A stretch of 64,000 nucleotides of DNA from Sphingomonas vulcanisoli (GCF_011761305.1 NZ_JAAOZC010000002.1:306001-370000); one strand, 5' to 3'; counted from the stretch's first letter, positions 7,217 to 16,683 are shown. A program made the numbers and translations. Notes: a model not told the origin generated them from the letters alone.

Positions 7217-8742
7217 TTGGGTTTCTTCGGAACGGTATAGTCCTTCGCGGTCTCGCGTGGCGTCGCGTCGGCCAGCGGCAGATCCTCCCAGCCGCCGCCC
7301 AAAGCCTTGTAGAGCGAGGTGAGATCGCGGCGGATCATGCCGTCGCTCTGCGCCAATTGATCCTGATCCTGCAGCACCGCCTGACGTGCGTTCAACACCT
7401 CGCCGAAGTCAACCAATCCCGTGGTATAGCGCGCCTCGACCGCCTGCGCGGAACGCTGCGCATCGGCCAGCCCGGCCTTGAGCGCATCGTTGCGCTGCTG
7501 TTCGGTGCGGATGCGGATCAGCGCATCTTCGACATCCTTGAGCGCGCCCAGCACGGCCTTTTGATAAGTGCGATAGGCCTCGTCCGCCTGCGCGCGCTTA
7601 AGCGAGACCTGCGCGGTGCGGCGGCCGAAATCGAGGATCGGGAAGCTGGCCTGCGCGGCGGCGGTGACCTGCAGGCTATCGCTGGTGAACAAATTGCCGA
7701 GCGCGGTCGAGAGCAGCGAGGGCATCGCGGTGAGCTGGATCTTGGGAAACAGATCGGCGACCGCGACACCGATATCGGCCGTGGCCGCCGCCAGCTTACG
7801 CTCGGCGGCGCGGACATCCGGGCGGCGGCGGAGCAGATCGGCGGGCAGGCCGGGCGGCACCAGCGGCGGCGCGGCCAGCACCGGGCGCGGCACGGTGAGT
7901 TCCTCGATCAGCGAATCGGGCGTGCGGCCGATCAGCGTGGCCAGCCCATGCATCTGCGCCTTGCCCTCGGCCACGATCGGCCCGACCGCCGCCTGCGCGC
8001 TGGCCAATTGCGCGCGCTGACGGACGTAATCCCCCTGCGGCAGAAGCCCCGCCTTGGCGGTGTTGCTCATGATCTGAAGGGTGCGCGTCTGGCGATCGAC
8101 CTCGGCGCGGGCGATGCGTTCGCGGTCCTGCAGCGTGCGGAGCTGGAGATAATCGTCGGCGATCTCGGCGATCAGCGAGAGCTGGGCGTCGCGCGCGCTA
8201 AATTCCGCCGCCTGCTCCTGCGCGCGGGCGCTTTCCACCTGACGGCGGGCGCCACCGAACAAATCAGGCTCCCAGCTCGCATCGAAGCCGACCGAATAGG
8301 TCTTGATGCCGCCGCCGGGGATCGTGACGCCGCCGCCCGAGGTTGAACCTCTACCCGAGCCACCACCGCCGCCGAACAGCGAGCCGAGCGAAGCAATGCC
8401 CGCATTCTTGCTGAACTTCTCGTAATTGAAGCCCGCGGTGCCATCGACCGTAGGGAAGAAGCCGGCGCGCGCCTCCCGCACCTGCGCGCGCGCCTCGGCG
8501 ACGCGCGCGGCGGCGATCTTCACGTCCGGCGCCTCCTGCAGCGCGATCGCGATCAGCCGATCGAGCTCGGGATCGCGATAGCCCTCCCACCAGCCCTTGA
8601 GAGAGGGCTGGGGCTGCGCGGCCAGTTCGGACGGGGCCTCGCCGAACGCGGGCGGCGCCTGGACCTCGGGCGCGCGATAGTTGGGGCCGACGGTGCAGCC
8701 CGCCAGCAGACCGAGGCCCAAAAGGGCGATTATCCTTCTCAT
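7213..8742 (-). CDS. Outer membrane efflux factor, NodT/TolC-type lipoprotein
   Basis: About 509 aa from MRRIIALLGLGLLAGCTVGP, a lipoprotein signal with lipobox LAGC. PNYRAPEVQAPPAF is the conserved NodT start. Two outer-membrane-efflux repeats with long coiled coils follow (ARVAEARAQVREARAGFFPT; AERKLAAATADIGVAVADLFP), separated by a Gly/Ser-rich loop near residues 115-140. It would form the trimeric outer membrane channel of the EmrAB pump encoded upstream. The ATG at 8742 overlaps the emrB stop; a longer reading frame to 8799 would remove the signal peptide from the N-terminus. Confidence 0.93.
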   Translation of the reverse strand: MRRIIALLGLGLLAGCTVGPNYRAPEVQAPPAFGEAPSELAAQPQPSLKGWWEGYRDPELDRLIAIALQEAPDVKIAAARVAEARAQVREARAGFFPTVDGTAGFNYEKFSKNAGIASLGSLFGGGGGSGRGSTSGGGVTIPGGGIKTYSVGFDASWEPDLFGGARRQVESARAQEQAAEFSARDAQLSLIAEIADDYLQLRTLQDRERIARAEVDRQTRTLQIMSNTAKAGLLPQGDYVRQRAQLASAQAAVGPIVAEGKAQMHGLATLIGRTPDSLIEELTVPRPVLAAPPLVPPGLPADLLRRRPDVRAAERKLAAATADIGVAVADLFPKIQLTAMPSLLSTALGNLFTSDSLQVTAAAQASFPILDFGRRTAQVSLKRAQADEAYRTYQKAVLGALKDVEDALIRIRTEQQRNDALKAGLADAQRSAQAVEARYTTGLVDFGEVLNARQAVLQDQDQLAQSDGMIRRDLTSLYKALGGGWEDLPLADATPRETAKDYTVPKKPK

Positions 8743-10316
8743 GCGCCATGCCCCTTGCTCGTCCCTTGGCGCAGGAACAGCCCGAGCGGGACGATACACA
8801 GCACGAAGATCATGATCGCCTTATAGACATCGATATAGGCCAGCATCTGCGATTGCTGGCCGACCTGCTGGTAGAGCGTGCCCAACGCCGCATCGGCGCT
8901 GTTGGGGCCGCCGATCGTCTGGCTCAACTGATCGAGTCCCTGCACATAGTTGGGATTGAGCGGGTTCAGCGTCTCGGTGATCCGGCTCTGATGGATCTGG
9001 CCGCGCTCGATCAGCGACGATTGCGCAAGGCTGATGCCGATGCTGCCGCCGAGATTGCGCGCGACATTGAGCAAGGCCGATGCCTCGCCGGTCTTGTTGG
9101 GCGGCAGGCCGACATAAGCAGCGATCGAGATCGGGATGAACAGGAAGGGCAGCCCCGCCGCCGAAATCAGCCGCCCGAACGACGCATCGCCATAGCTCAG
9201 GGCCGTGCTCCAGCCGGTCATATAATAAAGCGCGACCGCCTGGATCAGCAGCGCGGGGATCAGCAGCAGTCTGGTATCCACCTTTCCCGCAACCATACCG
9301 ACGAGCGGCATGGCGATCAGCGTGGCGAGGCCGCCGACGGTGAGCGCCAGGCCCGCATCGGTGGCGGTATAATCGAATACCTGCTGCAGCATCTGCGGGA
9401 TCAACGTCGTCGTACCGAACAGCACGAATCCGGTGGTCAGCATGAACAGCATGGTGATCGCGAAGTTGCGGTTGCCGAGCATACGGATGTCGACGATCGG
9501 CTCCTTGTGGTTCCATTCCCAGAAGGCGAGACCGATCAGCGAGACGATCGAGATGATGCCGTTGGCGACGATGAAGGGCGAGGAGAACCAGCCGTCCCGC
9601 TCGCCCCGGTCGAGCATCAGCTCGAGACAGCCGAGCCCGAGCGCCACCAGCGCGAAGCCGATATAATCGACCCTGAGCCCGCCCTTCAGTTTCGCGCGCC
9701 GCTCCTTGGCGAAGATCTTGGGCTCGCAGAGGAAATGGTGGACCAGGAACAGCGAGGCGATGCCCACCGGCACGTTGATCAGGAAGATCCAGTGCCAGCT
9801 GATATTGTCGGTGATCAGCCCGCCCAGTGTCGGCCCAAGCACCGGCCCAACGACGACGACGATACCGTAGGCCGCAAACGCCTGCCCGCGCTTTTCGGGC
9901 GGGAAGGTATCGGCCAGGATCGATTGCTCCGAAGGCGCGAGGCCGCCCCCGCCGATGCCCTGGAAGATGCGTGCCAGGATCAGCAGCGGCAGGCTCGGCG
10001 CGAGGCCGCAGCACAGCGACGAGACCGTGAACAAAGCCACGGAGATCATATAATAACGCTTGCGCCCGATCACCTCGGACAGCCAGCCCGAGATCGGAAT
10101 GACGATCGCGTTCGAGACGAGATAGGAGGTCAGCACCCACGCCGCCTCGTCCTGGCTCGACGAAAGACCGCCCGCGATATGGGCGAGCGAGACATTGGCG
10201 ATCGAGGTATCGAGCACCTCCATGAAGGTCGCCATGCTGATGATCGCGACGATCAGCCAGGGATTATGCTTGCCCGCCGCCGATCGCTCATTGGTCCAGC
10301 CTTGGGCGGCCGCCAT
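8739..10316 (-). CDS. emrB: DHA2-family MFS drug exporter (EmrB-like)
   Basis: About 525 aa with roughly 14 membrane spans. TM1 (LIVAIISMATFMEVLDTSIA) carries the DHA2 motif D1, followed by WVLTSYLVSNAIVIPISGWL, the loop ...GRKRYYM (motif A) and GPVLGPTLGGLI (antiporter motif C). It couples proton influx to extrusion of hydrophobic toxins in a tripartite complex with the EmrA-like and NodT-like proteins encoded next to it. I prefer ATG 10316; a TTG two codons earlier is in frame. A type-A repeat separates it from emrA. Confidence 0.93.
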   Translation of the reverse strand: MAAAQGWTNERSAAGKHNPWLIVAIISMATFMEVLDTSIANVSLAHIAGGLSSSQDEAAWVLTSYLVSNAIVIPISGWLSEVIGRKRYYMISVALFTVSSLCCGLAPSLPLLILARIFQGIGGGGLAPSEQSILADTFPPEKRGQAFAAYGIVVVVGPVLGPTLGGLITDNISWHWIFLINVPVGIASLFLVHHFLCEPKIFAKERRAKLKGGLRVDYIGFALVALGLGCLELMLDRGERDGWFSSPFIVANGIISIVSLIGLAFWEWNHKEPIVDIRMLGNRNFAITMLFMLTTGFVLFGTTTLIPQMLQQVFDYTATDAGLALTVGGLATLIAMPLVGMVAGKVDTRLLLIPALLIQAVALYYMTGWSTALSYGDASFGRLISAAGLPFLFIPISIAAYVGLPPNKTGEASALLNVARNLGGSIGISLAQSSLIERGQIHQSRITETLNPLNPNYVQGLDQLSQTIGGPNSADAALGTLYQQVGQQSQMLAYIDVYKAIMIFVLCIVPLGLFLRQGTSKGHGA

Positions 10317-10334
10317 GGCCAACCGCCCCTAGGT

Positions 10335-10414
10335 CCGTTGGTCCCGGGCGAAGTCGAGGGACGTGGCGCGGGCGCTGAGCCAACGTGTCTCGACTTCGCT
10401 CGACACAAACGGGG
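10335..10414. repeat. Type-A palindromic repeat, copy 2
   Basis: An inverted copy of the 5528 element: CCGTTGGTCCCGGGCGAAGT on the left and CTCGACACAAACGGGG on the right. It sits in the 110-bp gap between emrA and emrB of what should be one operon, where it could form a long hairpin in the mRNA. Confidence 0.85.
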
Positions 10415-10426
10415 GCGGGGAATGGC

Positions 10427-11605
10427 TCACGGCCGCACCGTGACGCGCGGGACTACGGACATGCCCGGCCCGATCGCGTAACGCCGCCATTCGGCGCCAT
10501 CGAACAGGATGCGCACCGGCACGCGCTGCACCACCTTCACATAATTGCCGGTGGCATTCTGCGCGGGCAGCAATTGAAAGGCCTGGCCCGCGCCGCGCTG
10601 CACCGAATCGACATGGCCCGCGAATGTGACGCCCGGATAGGCATCGATGCGGATATCGACATGCTGGCCGCGGCGCATCAGCGCGAGCTGGGTCTCCTTG
10701 AAATTAGCGGTGACCCACATTTCATCGGGCACCACCGCCATCAATTGCTGGCCGGGCGCGACATAGCTGCCGACATCGACGCTGCGGTTGACGACCTGGC
10801 CATCGATCGGCGCGAGGATGCGGAGGTAGCCGACCGTGACATCGGCCTGTTGCACGCGCGCGACCGAGGCCGATCGCTGCGCGCGTGCCGCCTCCACCTG
10901 CTTGCGCGCGGCCAGCACGTTGGCCCGCGCCTGCGCGATCTGCTTGCGCGCGGCGGCGGCCTGCCCGGCGGTGCTTTCGGCATTGGCGCGGGCCTGATCG
11001 ATCTGGGTGGGCGCGGCGGCGAGCGGATCGAGCCGCTTGAGCGCGAGATAGCGCGCATAATCGCGCGCCGCGCGGGCGGCATCGGCCTGCGGGCCGATCG
11101 CGTTCGCCTCCGCCTGCCGCACGGCGGCCTGGTTGGAAATCACCTGCGCCTCGGCCTGCTTGATCTGAGCGTCCGCCTGCGCGACGCCCGCCACCGCCTC
11201 GGCGCGGCTGGCATCGGGCGCGCCGGGCTCGATCACGGCGAGCAGCTGGCCCTTGTGGACGTGGCGATTGTCGGAATCGGGGACGCGGGTCAGCCGCCCG
11301 TTGGTCTGGGCGGCGATGCGGACGATGTGGGCATCGATAAAAGCGTCATCGGTCGATTCGAAGCGCCGGGCGTGCAGCCACCACAGGATGCCGGCGATGA
11401 TGATGACCACCAGCACCGGAATGGCGATGAACCAGAAGATCGGTTTCTTGTAGAACGGCGGGCCGGAGTCTTCCTCCTCATCCTCGCTGTCTTTGCCTTC
11501 GGAGTCCTTGTCGCCATTCCCGGCCTTGGAAGGGTCGTCGGCATCGTCGCCGGGCTTCTTGCCGTCCTTTTCGCTCTCGTCGGAGCGATTGTCGTCTTCC
11601 GCCAT
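10427..11605 (-). CDS. emrA: HlyD-family periplasmic adaptor (EmrA-like)
   Basis: The 392-aa protein has a strongly acidic cytoplasmic N-terminus of about 47 residues rich in D/E/K/G, one membrane span (IFWFIAIPVLVVIIIAGILW), a biotinyl-lipoyl half motif (RVPDSDNRHVHKGQLLAVIEP), a long Ala-rich coiled-coil hairpin (about 115-265) and the barrel-sandwich return (LRILAPIDGQVVNRSVDVGS). It bridges the inner-membrane pump and outer membrane channel. The acidic N-terminal tail is longer than in enteric EmrA. No regulator gene is adjacent. Confidence 0.93.
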   Translation of the reverse strand: MAEDDNRSDESEKDGKKPGDDADDPSKAGNGDKDSEGKDSEDEEEDSGPPFYKKPIFWFIAIPVLVVIIIAGILWWLHARRFESTDDAFIDAHIVRIAAQTNGRLTRVPDSDNRHVHKGQLLAVIEPGAPDASRAEAVAGVAQADAQIKQAEAQVISNQAAVRQAEANAIGPQADAARAARDYARYLALKRLDPLAAAPTQIDQARANAESTAGQAAAARKQIAQARANVLAARKQVEAARAQRSASVARVQQADVTVGYLRILAPIDGQVVNRSVDVGSYVAPGQQLMAVVPDEMWVTANFKETQLALMRRGQHVDIRIDAYPGVTFAGHVDSVQRGAGQAFQLLPAQNATGNYVKVVQRVPVRILFDGAEWRRYAIGPGMSVVPRVTVRP

Positions 11606-11718
11606 GCCTCAGGCCCGAACCGAAACGGCCCGCGCGGCATCGTCTTTTGGCTGGCCCCCGGAGAACGGCATCGGATGCGAAAGTGACGAAGTCCGATAAA
11701 GTTCCACGTCTCAAAAAA

Positions 11719-12948
11719 TCATTTTAAAAGGGCGGAAATCCGCTCTGCCGCGGCGATTCCGGTGGCGTAAGCGCCGTGCGCGGTCGAGAAATCCTGTGCC
11801 GAACAAGCCTCGCCGGAGAGCAGGATGCGATCGTCGACCGGCGCGTTTAGTATTGCCCGCGCGTCGGCATGGCCGGGCAGCGCGTGGCTGTACGATCCGC
11901 GGATGCTCGGCACTTTCGCCCAGGCCGATGCGGCGAGCGGCCGCAACCCGCGCGCGAAATCGCTGCCGAACAGCGCGCCCAGTTCTTCGCGGGCGAAGCG
12001 CAGCGCGGCGCCTTCACCCTCCGCCTCCAGCATCCGCGCGGCGCCGCCGCCGAGAAACAGCTCGATCATCGGCCGGCCGAACGGGCGGAGATAATAGCTG
12101 CCGGTCGCGGCGCGGTGTGGATTGCCGAGCAGATGCTGTTCGGGCGAAATTGCTTCCGGATCGGGAAGCGCCAGGAACAATTTATCGGCAAGGCCGAGCG
12201 GCAGGTGCGCGGCGGCGTGCAGCGCGGGATCGAAGACGCCCGGCAGCCGGATCGCGCCGCTCGCCAACACATCGCTGGATGCGGTGACGATCGCGGCCCG
12301 GGCGCGGATATCGCCGCGGTCGGTCGTCAGTCGTACGCCCCGGCCATCATGCGCGATCGCTGTGACGCAGGTGCCGAGCGCCTGCGGCAGGCGGGCGGCC
12401 TGTCCGGCGATCAGTGCGCCATAGCCCTGTGGCAAGCGCCAGTTGCGCTCGCTCGCGGCATCATCATAGGCGAGATAATCGGCGATCGAGAGTTCATCGA
12501 GCTGCGCGCCGTTGATGTAGCTCGACAGCGCCTCGATATAGCCGCGCCACGGATCGCCGGCGTCCAGCGCGTCGCTCGCGCGGTCGCTGGTCGGCGGATC
12601 AATGCGCAGGCCTTCAGAGAAAGCCTCGAACGCGGCCTGCGCGGCCTGTTGCTCGCCCGCCGAAAAGCCGAGGTTGCGATATTGCGCGCGCCAGGCCGAG
12701 GGCGAACGATCGATCGCTCCGCCTAAGCCCTCGGCTACCATCACCCAGGGATTGCGCTCGGCGCTGTGCAGCCAGCCGCAGCCCATGTCGCACGGCATGC
12801 CCTCCAGATCGACCGTCCACGCCCGCCCGCCGAGCCGGGGCAGCGCGTCGATCAGCAGCACGCTACGCCCCTGATCCGCCAGCCGCCGCGCGGCCCCGAT
12901 CCCCGCCGCGCCCGCGCCGACGATCGCCACATCCACTTCGCTATCCAT
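11719..12948 (-). CDS. Flavin-containing amine oxidoreductase
   Basis: The 409-aa protein begins with a Rossmann FAD motif (VAIVGAGAAGIGAARRLADQ, residues 7-26), then the R-L-G-G-R-A-W motif typical of amine-oxidase/polyamine-oxidase flavoproteins near residue 38-44. It ends with LLSGEACSAQDFSTAHGAYATG, the C-terminal FAD-binding element. The substrate is unknown. It is probably soluble, since no signal peptide is visible. It stands upstream of the efflux operon, 113 bp before emrA on the same strand, but a functional link is not evident. Confidence 0.85.
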   Translation of the reverse strand: MDSEVDVAIVGAGAAGIGAARRLADQGRSVLLIDALPRLGGRAWTVDLEGMPCDMGCGWLHSAERNPWVMVAEGLGGAIDRSPSAWRAQYRNLGFSAGEQQAAQAAFEAFSEGLRIDPPTSDRASDALDAGDPWRGYIEALSSYINGAQLDELSIADYLAYDDAASERNWRLPQGYGALIAGQAARLPQALGTCVTAIAHDGRGVRLTTDRGDIRARAAIVTASSDVLASGAIRLPGVFDPALHAAAHLPLGLADKLFLALPDPEAISPEQHLLGNPHRAATGSYYLRPFGRPMIELFLGGGAARMLEAEGEGAALRFAREELGALFGSDFARGLRPLAASAWAKVPSIRGSYSHALPGHADARAILNAPVDDRILLSGEACSAQDFSTAHGAYATGIAAAERISALLK

Positions 12949-13078
12949 TAGGCGGAGAAGCCGGACAGGCCGGAGATGTTCCGGCTACGGATGGGTAACC
13001 AGCTTACTACAAAGCATCTTCCGGCCAGCCGCAGGACATGGTAGCGGCGCCGTCCCGATCCCGAGGAGCCAGTTCATC

Positions 13079-13459
13079 ATGCGGTGGGTCATGCGGTCCA
13101 AGATCCACAATGCGACCGTCACCGAGGCGAACCTCGCCTATGTCGGTTCGATCACGATCGACGAGGATCTGCTCGACACCTGCGGGATGTGGCCCGGCGA
13201 GAAGGTGCTGGTCGTCTCCAACACCAGCGGTGCGCGGCTGGAAACCTATACGATCGCCGGGCCGCGCGGATCGGGCGCGATGTGCGTCAACGGCGCCGCG
13301 GCGCACCTGATCGGCGCGGGCGAGCAGATCATCGTTATGGGCTTCGAACTGACCGACAAACCGATCCAGCCGACGGCGATTCTGGTGGATGGCGCGAATG
13401 GTTTCGTGCGGACGCTGACCGAGAAGCCGTCGATGAGGGTGGACACGATTTTTAGCTGA
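13079..13459 (+). CDS. panD: Aspartate 1-decarboxylase proenzyme
   Basis: The 126-aa pyruvoyl enzyme decarboxylates aspartate to beta-alanine for pantothenate synthesis. The self-cleavage site is visible as YVGSITID, with Gly23-Ser24 where the new pyruvoyl group forms. SKIHNATVTEANL precedes it and CVNGAAAHL is the conserved core. Length and start are normal. GAGGAG sits 9 bp before ATG 13079. It converges on panC-panB, which complete the pathway, with a type-A repeat between the two 3' ends. Confidence 0.95.
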   Translation: MRWVMRSKIHNATVTEANLAYVGSITIDEDLLDTCGMWPGEKVLVVSNTSGARLETYTIAGPRGSGAMCVNGAAAHLIGAGEQIIVMGFELTDKPIQPTAILVDGANGFVRTLTEKPSMRVDTIFS

Positions 13460-13479
13460 GATCCTAGCATCTCCTCCTT

Positions 13480-13558
13480 CCGTTGGTGTCGAGCGAAGTC
13501 GAGACACGTTGGCGAGGCGCTTGCGGCATGTCCCTCGACTTCGCTCGGGACGAACGGC
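13480..13558. repeat. Type-A palindromic repeat, copy 3
   Basis: Left arm CCGTTGGTGTCGAGCGAAGT and right arm CCCTCGACTTCGCTCGGGAC, ending CGAACGGC. It occupies almost the whole gap between the convergent panD and panC 3' ends, a position where the hairpin could serve as a bidirectional terminator. Confidence 0.85.
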
Positions 13559-13564
13559 GTTTTT

Positions 13565-14401
13565 TTAGCCCGCGCGCACTACGACATTATCGATCAGCCG
13601 CGTCGTGCCCAGCCGCGCCGCAAGCGAGATCACCGCATCGCGGTCCACCCGCTCCAATTCCTCCAGTGTCTCGGCATCGGCGACGCTGACATAATCGATC
13701 GTGAAGCGCGGGTTGATTTCGACCCTCTCGCGGATTGCGGCGCGCAGCATCCCGGCATCGCGTTCCCCCTCGGCGAACAGCGCCTCGCCGTAGGAAAGCG
13801 CGCGATAGAGCAAGGGCGCCTCGGCGCGCTCCTCGGCATTGAGGTAGGCATTGCGGCTCGACATGGCGAGGCCATCCGCCTCGCGCACCGTTGGCGCGAC
13901 GACCACCTCCACCGGCATATCGAGATCGCGGACCATGCGGCGCACGACGACGCACTGCTGCGCATCCTTCTGTCCGAAATAGGCGCGGGTCGGCTGGACG
14001 ATGTTGAACAATTTGGCGACCACCGTCGCTACGCCCGCGAAATGGCCGGGCCGCACCGCGCCTTCCAGCGGCTCCGTCACCGGCCCCAGCTCGATCCGGG
14101 TCTGGAAACCGTCCGGATACATGTCCGCCGGCCCCGGCGTGAACACGAGGTCCGCGCCCGCCGCCTCCAGCAGCGCCAGATCGCGCGGCAGATCTCGCGG
14201 GTAGCGGCCGAGGTCCTCATGGGCGGCGAATTGGGTGGGGTTGACGAAGATGCTCACCGCCACCGCGCCGCATTCGGCCTTGGCGCGTTCGACCAGGCTG
14301 ATGTGGCCCGCGTGCAGAAAGCCCATCGTCGGCACCAGCCCGAGCATCGGGAACCGCCCGCGCGCGGCGCGCACCGCGGCGACGGTCTTGACGACCTCCA
14401 T
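13565..14401 (-). CDS. panC: Pantoate--beta-alanine ligase
   Basis: The 278-aa ATP-dependent ligase joins pantoate and beta-alanine. Visible motifs are VPTMGFLHAGHISLVERA (HxGH nucleotide-binding motif), SIFVNPTQFAAHEDLGRYPR, the YFGQKDAQQCVVVRRMVRDL segment and LAMSSRNAYLN (signature-loop region). The gene starts with ATG 14401, which overlaps the panB stop, so panB-panC are translationally coupled. Length and motif order are normal. Confidence 0.96.
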   Translation of the reverse strand: MEVVKTVAAVRAARGRFPMLGLVPTMGFLHAGHISLVERAKAECGAVAVSIFVNPTQFAAHEDLGRYPRDLPRDLALLEAAGADLVFTPGPADMYPDGFQTRIELGPVTEPLEGAVRPGHFAGVATVVAKLFNIVQPTRAYFGQKDAQQCVVVRRMVRDLDMPVEVVVAPTVREADGLAMSSRNAYLNAEERAEAPLLYRALSYGEALFAEGERDAGMLRAAIRERVEINPRFTIDYVSVADAETLEELERVDRDAVISLAARLGTTRLIDNVVVRAG

Positions 14402-15231
14402 CAGCCCTCGCCCAGCGCGCGCTGAAGCTCCTGCGGATCGATCGCCGCATCCTGCTCAGGCTTGGGGAAAACGCCTGCGCGGACATCCTCGGCATAGCGG
14501 CCGAGCGCAGCGGCGATGACCTCGCCCAGCTCGGCATAGCGGCCCGCATGGCGCGGCACTTTGCCCTCGGTCAGCCCGAGCAGATCGTGCCACACCTGCA
14601 CCTGCCCATCGCAGCCCGCGCCCGCGCCGATGCCGATCGTCGGCACCGCCAGCCGTTCGGACACCGCCTTGGCGAGGGCGGCGGGCACCAGCTCCAGCAC
14701 GATCGCGCAGACGCCCGAGGCTTCGAGCAGCAGCGCATCCTCCAGCAACTGCTTCGCCGCCGCCGCCTGCTTGGCCTGGACGCGCAGGCCGATCTGGTGC
14801 TGGGATTGCGGGGTGAAGCCAAGGTGGCCCATCACCGGCACGCCAAGCTCCGTCAGCCGCCGGACGATCGGCGCGATCGCCGCGCCGCCCTCCAGCTTGA
14901 CGCAATGGACGCTGCCCTCGGCCAGCATCCGCCGCGATGCCGTGACGGCATCGGCCTCATTGGCATAAGTGAGGAAGGGCAGATCGCCGACCACCATCGC
15001 ATCGCCGCTGCCCCGCGTCACCGCGGCGGCATGGCGGACCATGTCGTCGAGCGTCACGGGCAGTGTCGTGCCGTGGCCGTGCATCACCATGCCCAGCGAA
15101 TCGCCGACCAGCAGCAGCGGGATGCCCGCGCGCGCCGCGATCCGCGCGGCGCTGTAATCATAAGCGGTCACCATCGGAATGCGCTCGCCCTTCTGCTTCA
15201 TGCGCAGGAGATCGGCGGGCGTGATGGGCAT
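14401..15231 (-). CDS. panB: 3-methyl-2-oxobutanoate hydroxymethyltransferase
   Basis: About 276 aa. It transfers a hydroxymethyl group from methylene-tetrahydrofolate to ketoisovalerate, giving ketopantoate. Conserved features include MVTAYDYSAARIAARAGIP, LVGDSLGMVMHGH (metal and substrate site), VKLEGG, GHLGFTPQS and TIGIGAGAGCDGQVQVWHDLLG. I choose ATG 15231 because GGAG lies 7 bp upstream; a GTG at 15261 would add ten residues. Its promoter side abuts a type-C repeat at 15295-15413. Confidence 0.95.
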   Translation of the reverse strand: MPITPADLLRMKQKGERIPMVTAYDYSAARIAARAGIPLLLVGDSLGMVMHGHGTTLPVTLDDMVRHAAAVTRGSGDAMVVGDLPFLTYANEADAVTASRRMLAEGSVHCVKLEGGAAIAPIVRRLTELGVPVMGHLGFTPQSQHQIGLRVQAKQAAAAKQLLEDALLLEASGVCAIVLELVPAALAKAVSERLAVPTIGIGAGAGCDGQVQVWHDLLGLTEGKVPRHAGRYAELGEVIAAALGRYAEDVRAGVFPKPEQDAAIDPQELQRALGEG

Positions 15232-15294
15232 AGAAGGGCTCCGGGATTGGGACGCCGCCACCTAGGACGGATCGATAGTCATGGCGATGGTCAA

Positions 15295-15413
15295 TCCTCC
15301 CCTGCAAGGGGAGGTGGCATCGCGTCAGCGATGACGGAGGGGTGTCGCCCTCTCGATAGCGGGACACCCCTCCGACGCGCTTCGCGCGCCACCTCCCCTT
15401 CCAGGGGAGGATT
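15295..15413. repeat. Type-C palindromic repeat, copy 1
   Basis: TCCTCCCCTGCAAGGGGAGG at the left and CTCCCCTTCCAGGGGAGGAT at the right enclose inner inverted arms GGAGGGGTGTCGCCC and GGGACACCCCTCC. The element lies between divergent panB and the serine hydrolase gene. It belongs to the same family as 20766, 25739 and 26661, with variants at 29778 and 31970. Confidence 0.85.
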
Positions 15414-15507
15414 TTGAATGGTGCGCAACCTCAGCCCTCCGTCCGCAACCTTGCACCGCGCGCTGCCATAGCCGAAAGACGCGGGCGTCTGAGGGCAGGA
15501 GGCAGGG

Positions 15508-16683
15508 ATGAAGCGGACCGTCTGGATCGGGCTGATCGCGGCCCTGGCGTTGACCGGCGCCGCATCGGCCAAAGAGCCGATCAAGCCCGCCGCCGTGCTC
15601 ACCTGGACGCAGGCGGAGCGCGCCGCCCGCTTCCCGCATATCGATCGCATCTTCCCGCACCAGATCGTGCCTGCCGGTGGCGCCGTCCATCCGCTGCCCA
15701 AGGGCAAGCCGCTGGCCGTGACCCTCGGCAAGGACGGCCATCCCGAGACGCTCGATGCCTTCCTCGCGGCGGACCATGCCGAGGGGCTACTGGTGCTGCA
15801 GGATGGCCGGGTGCGGATCGAACGCTACGGCCCCGATCTGTCGGCGACGGGCCATTGGCCGAGTTTCTCGATCGCCAAATCGGTCACCTCCACGCTCTAC
15901 GGTGCGGCGATCAGGGACGGCTACATCCACAGCCTCGACGACAAGGTGACCGCTTACCTGCCCGAGATGAAGGGCAGCGCTTACGACGATGTCTCGATCC
16001 GCCAATTGCTGACGATGAGCTCGGGTGTGAAGTGGGACGAGGATTATACCAACCCCAAGTCCGATGTCGCGCGGATGTACGGCACGCCCGCCGATCCCGG
16101 TTTCGATCCGATCGTCAGCTATATGCGCAAGCTGCCGCGCGAGGCGCCCGCAGGGACCAAATGGGTCTATAAGACAGGGGAGACCGATCTCGCCGGCGTG
16201 CTGCTGATCCGTGCGACGCATAAGCCGCTGGCCACCTATCTCTCCGAGAAGATCTGGGGCCCTTATGGGATGGAGGCGCCCGCGCTGTGGATGGTCAACG
16301 ATCAGAAGATGTCGCCCGGAGGCTGCTGCCTCTCGGCACGGCTGCGCGATTATGCGCGCTTCGGGCAGTTTATTCTGGAGGGCGGCAAGATCGAGGGCCG
16401 GGAGATACTCGCGCCCGGCTGGCTGGCGGCCGCGACCGCCAAGCAGATCGATAACGGCCGGCCACCCGGCGGCTATGGCTATTTCTGGTGGATCGGCGGG
16501 GACGGCACGTTCAACGGCATCGGCATCTTCGGCCAGATGCTGCACATCGATCCCAGGCGGCATCTGGTGGTGGCGGTGCTGGCGGCGTGGCCGGTCGCCT
16601 ATGATGGCGCGCATGCCGCGGACCATGCCCGGCTGGTGAAGGCGATCGAGGCGGCGATCGATGGCGAGGCGCGTCATCCGTGA
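15508..16683 (+). CDS. Exported serine hydrolase, beta-lactamase/class C-like
   Basis: The 391-aa protein has a signal peptide (MKRTVWIGLIAALALTGAAS-A, cleavage about residue 21) and the S-x-x-K nucleophile in SFSIAKSVTS (Ser121, Lys124). LLTMSSGVKWDEDY is the usual segment after the nucleophile domain, and a tyrosine-motif candidate lies at VYKTGET. The family includes penicillin-binding-protein-like esterases, amidases and D-peptidases; substrate not predictable. RBS AGGAGG precedes ATG 15508. Its 3' end overlaps the next gene by 23 bp, so it is co-transcribed with the importer, where it might process the imported compound. Confidence 0.85.
   Translation: MKRTVWIGLIAALALTGAASAKEPIKPAAVLTWTQAERAARFPHIDRIFPHQIVPAGGAVHPLPKGKPLAVTLGKDGHPETLDAFLAADHAEGLLVLQDGRVRIERYGPDLSATGHWPSFSIAKSVTSTLYGAAIRDGYIHSLDDKVTAYLPEMKGSAYDDVSIRQLLTMSSGVKWDEDYTNPKSDVARMYGTPADPGFDPIVSYMRKLPREAPAGTKWVYKTGETDLAGVLLIRATHKPLATYLSEKIWGPYGMEAPALWMVNDQKMSPGGCCLSARLRDYARFGQFILEGGKIEGREILAPGWLAAATAKQIDNGRPPGGYGYFWWIGGDGTFNGIGIFGQMLHIDPRRHLVVAVLAAWPVAYDGAHAADHARLVKAIEAAIDGEARHP

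Noticed and set aside
8748-10481. 577-codon open frame antisense to emrB
   Set aside because: Composition is strongly biased to D/R/Q/H with no recognisable motif, and it fully overlaps a well-supported transporter gene on the other strand.
15295-15413. CRISPR-like repetition of palindromes
   Set aside because: Copies are dispersed, not in an array with regular spacers, and no cas genes are present.
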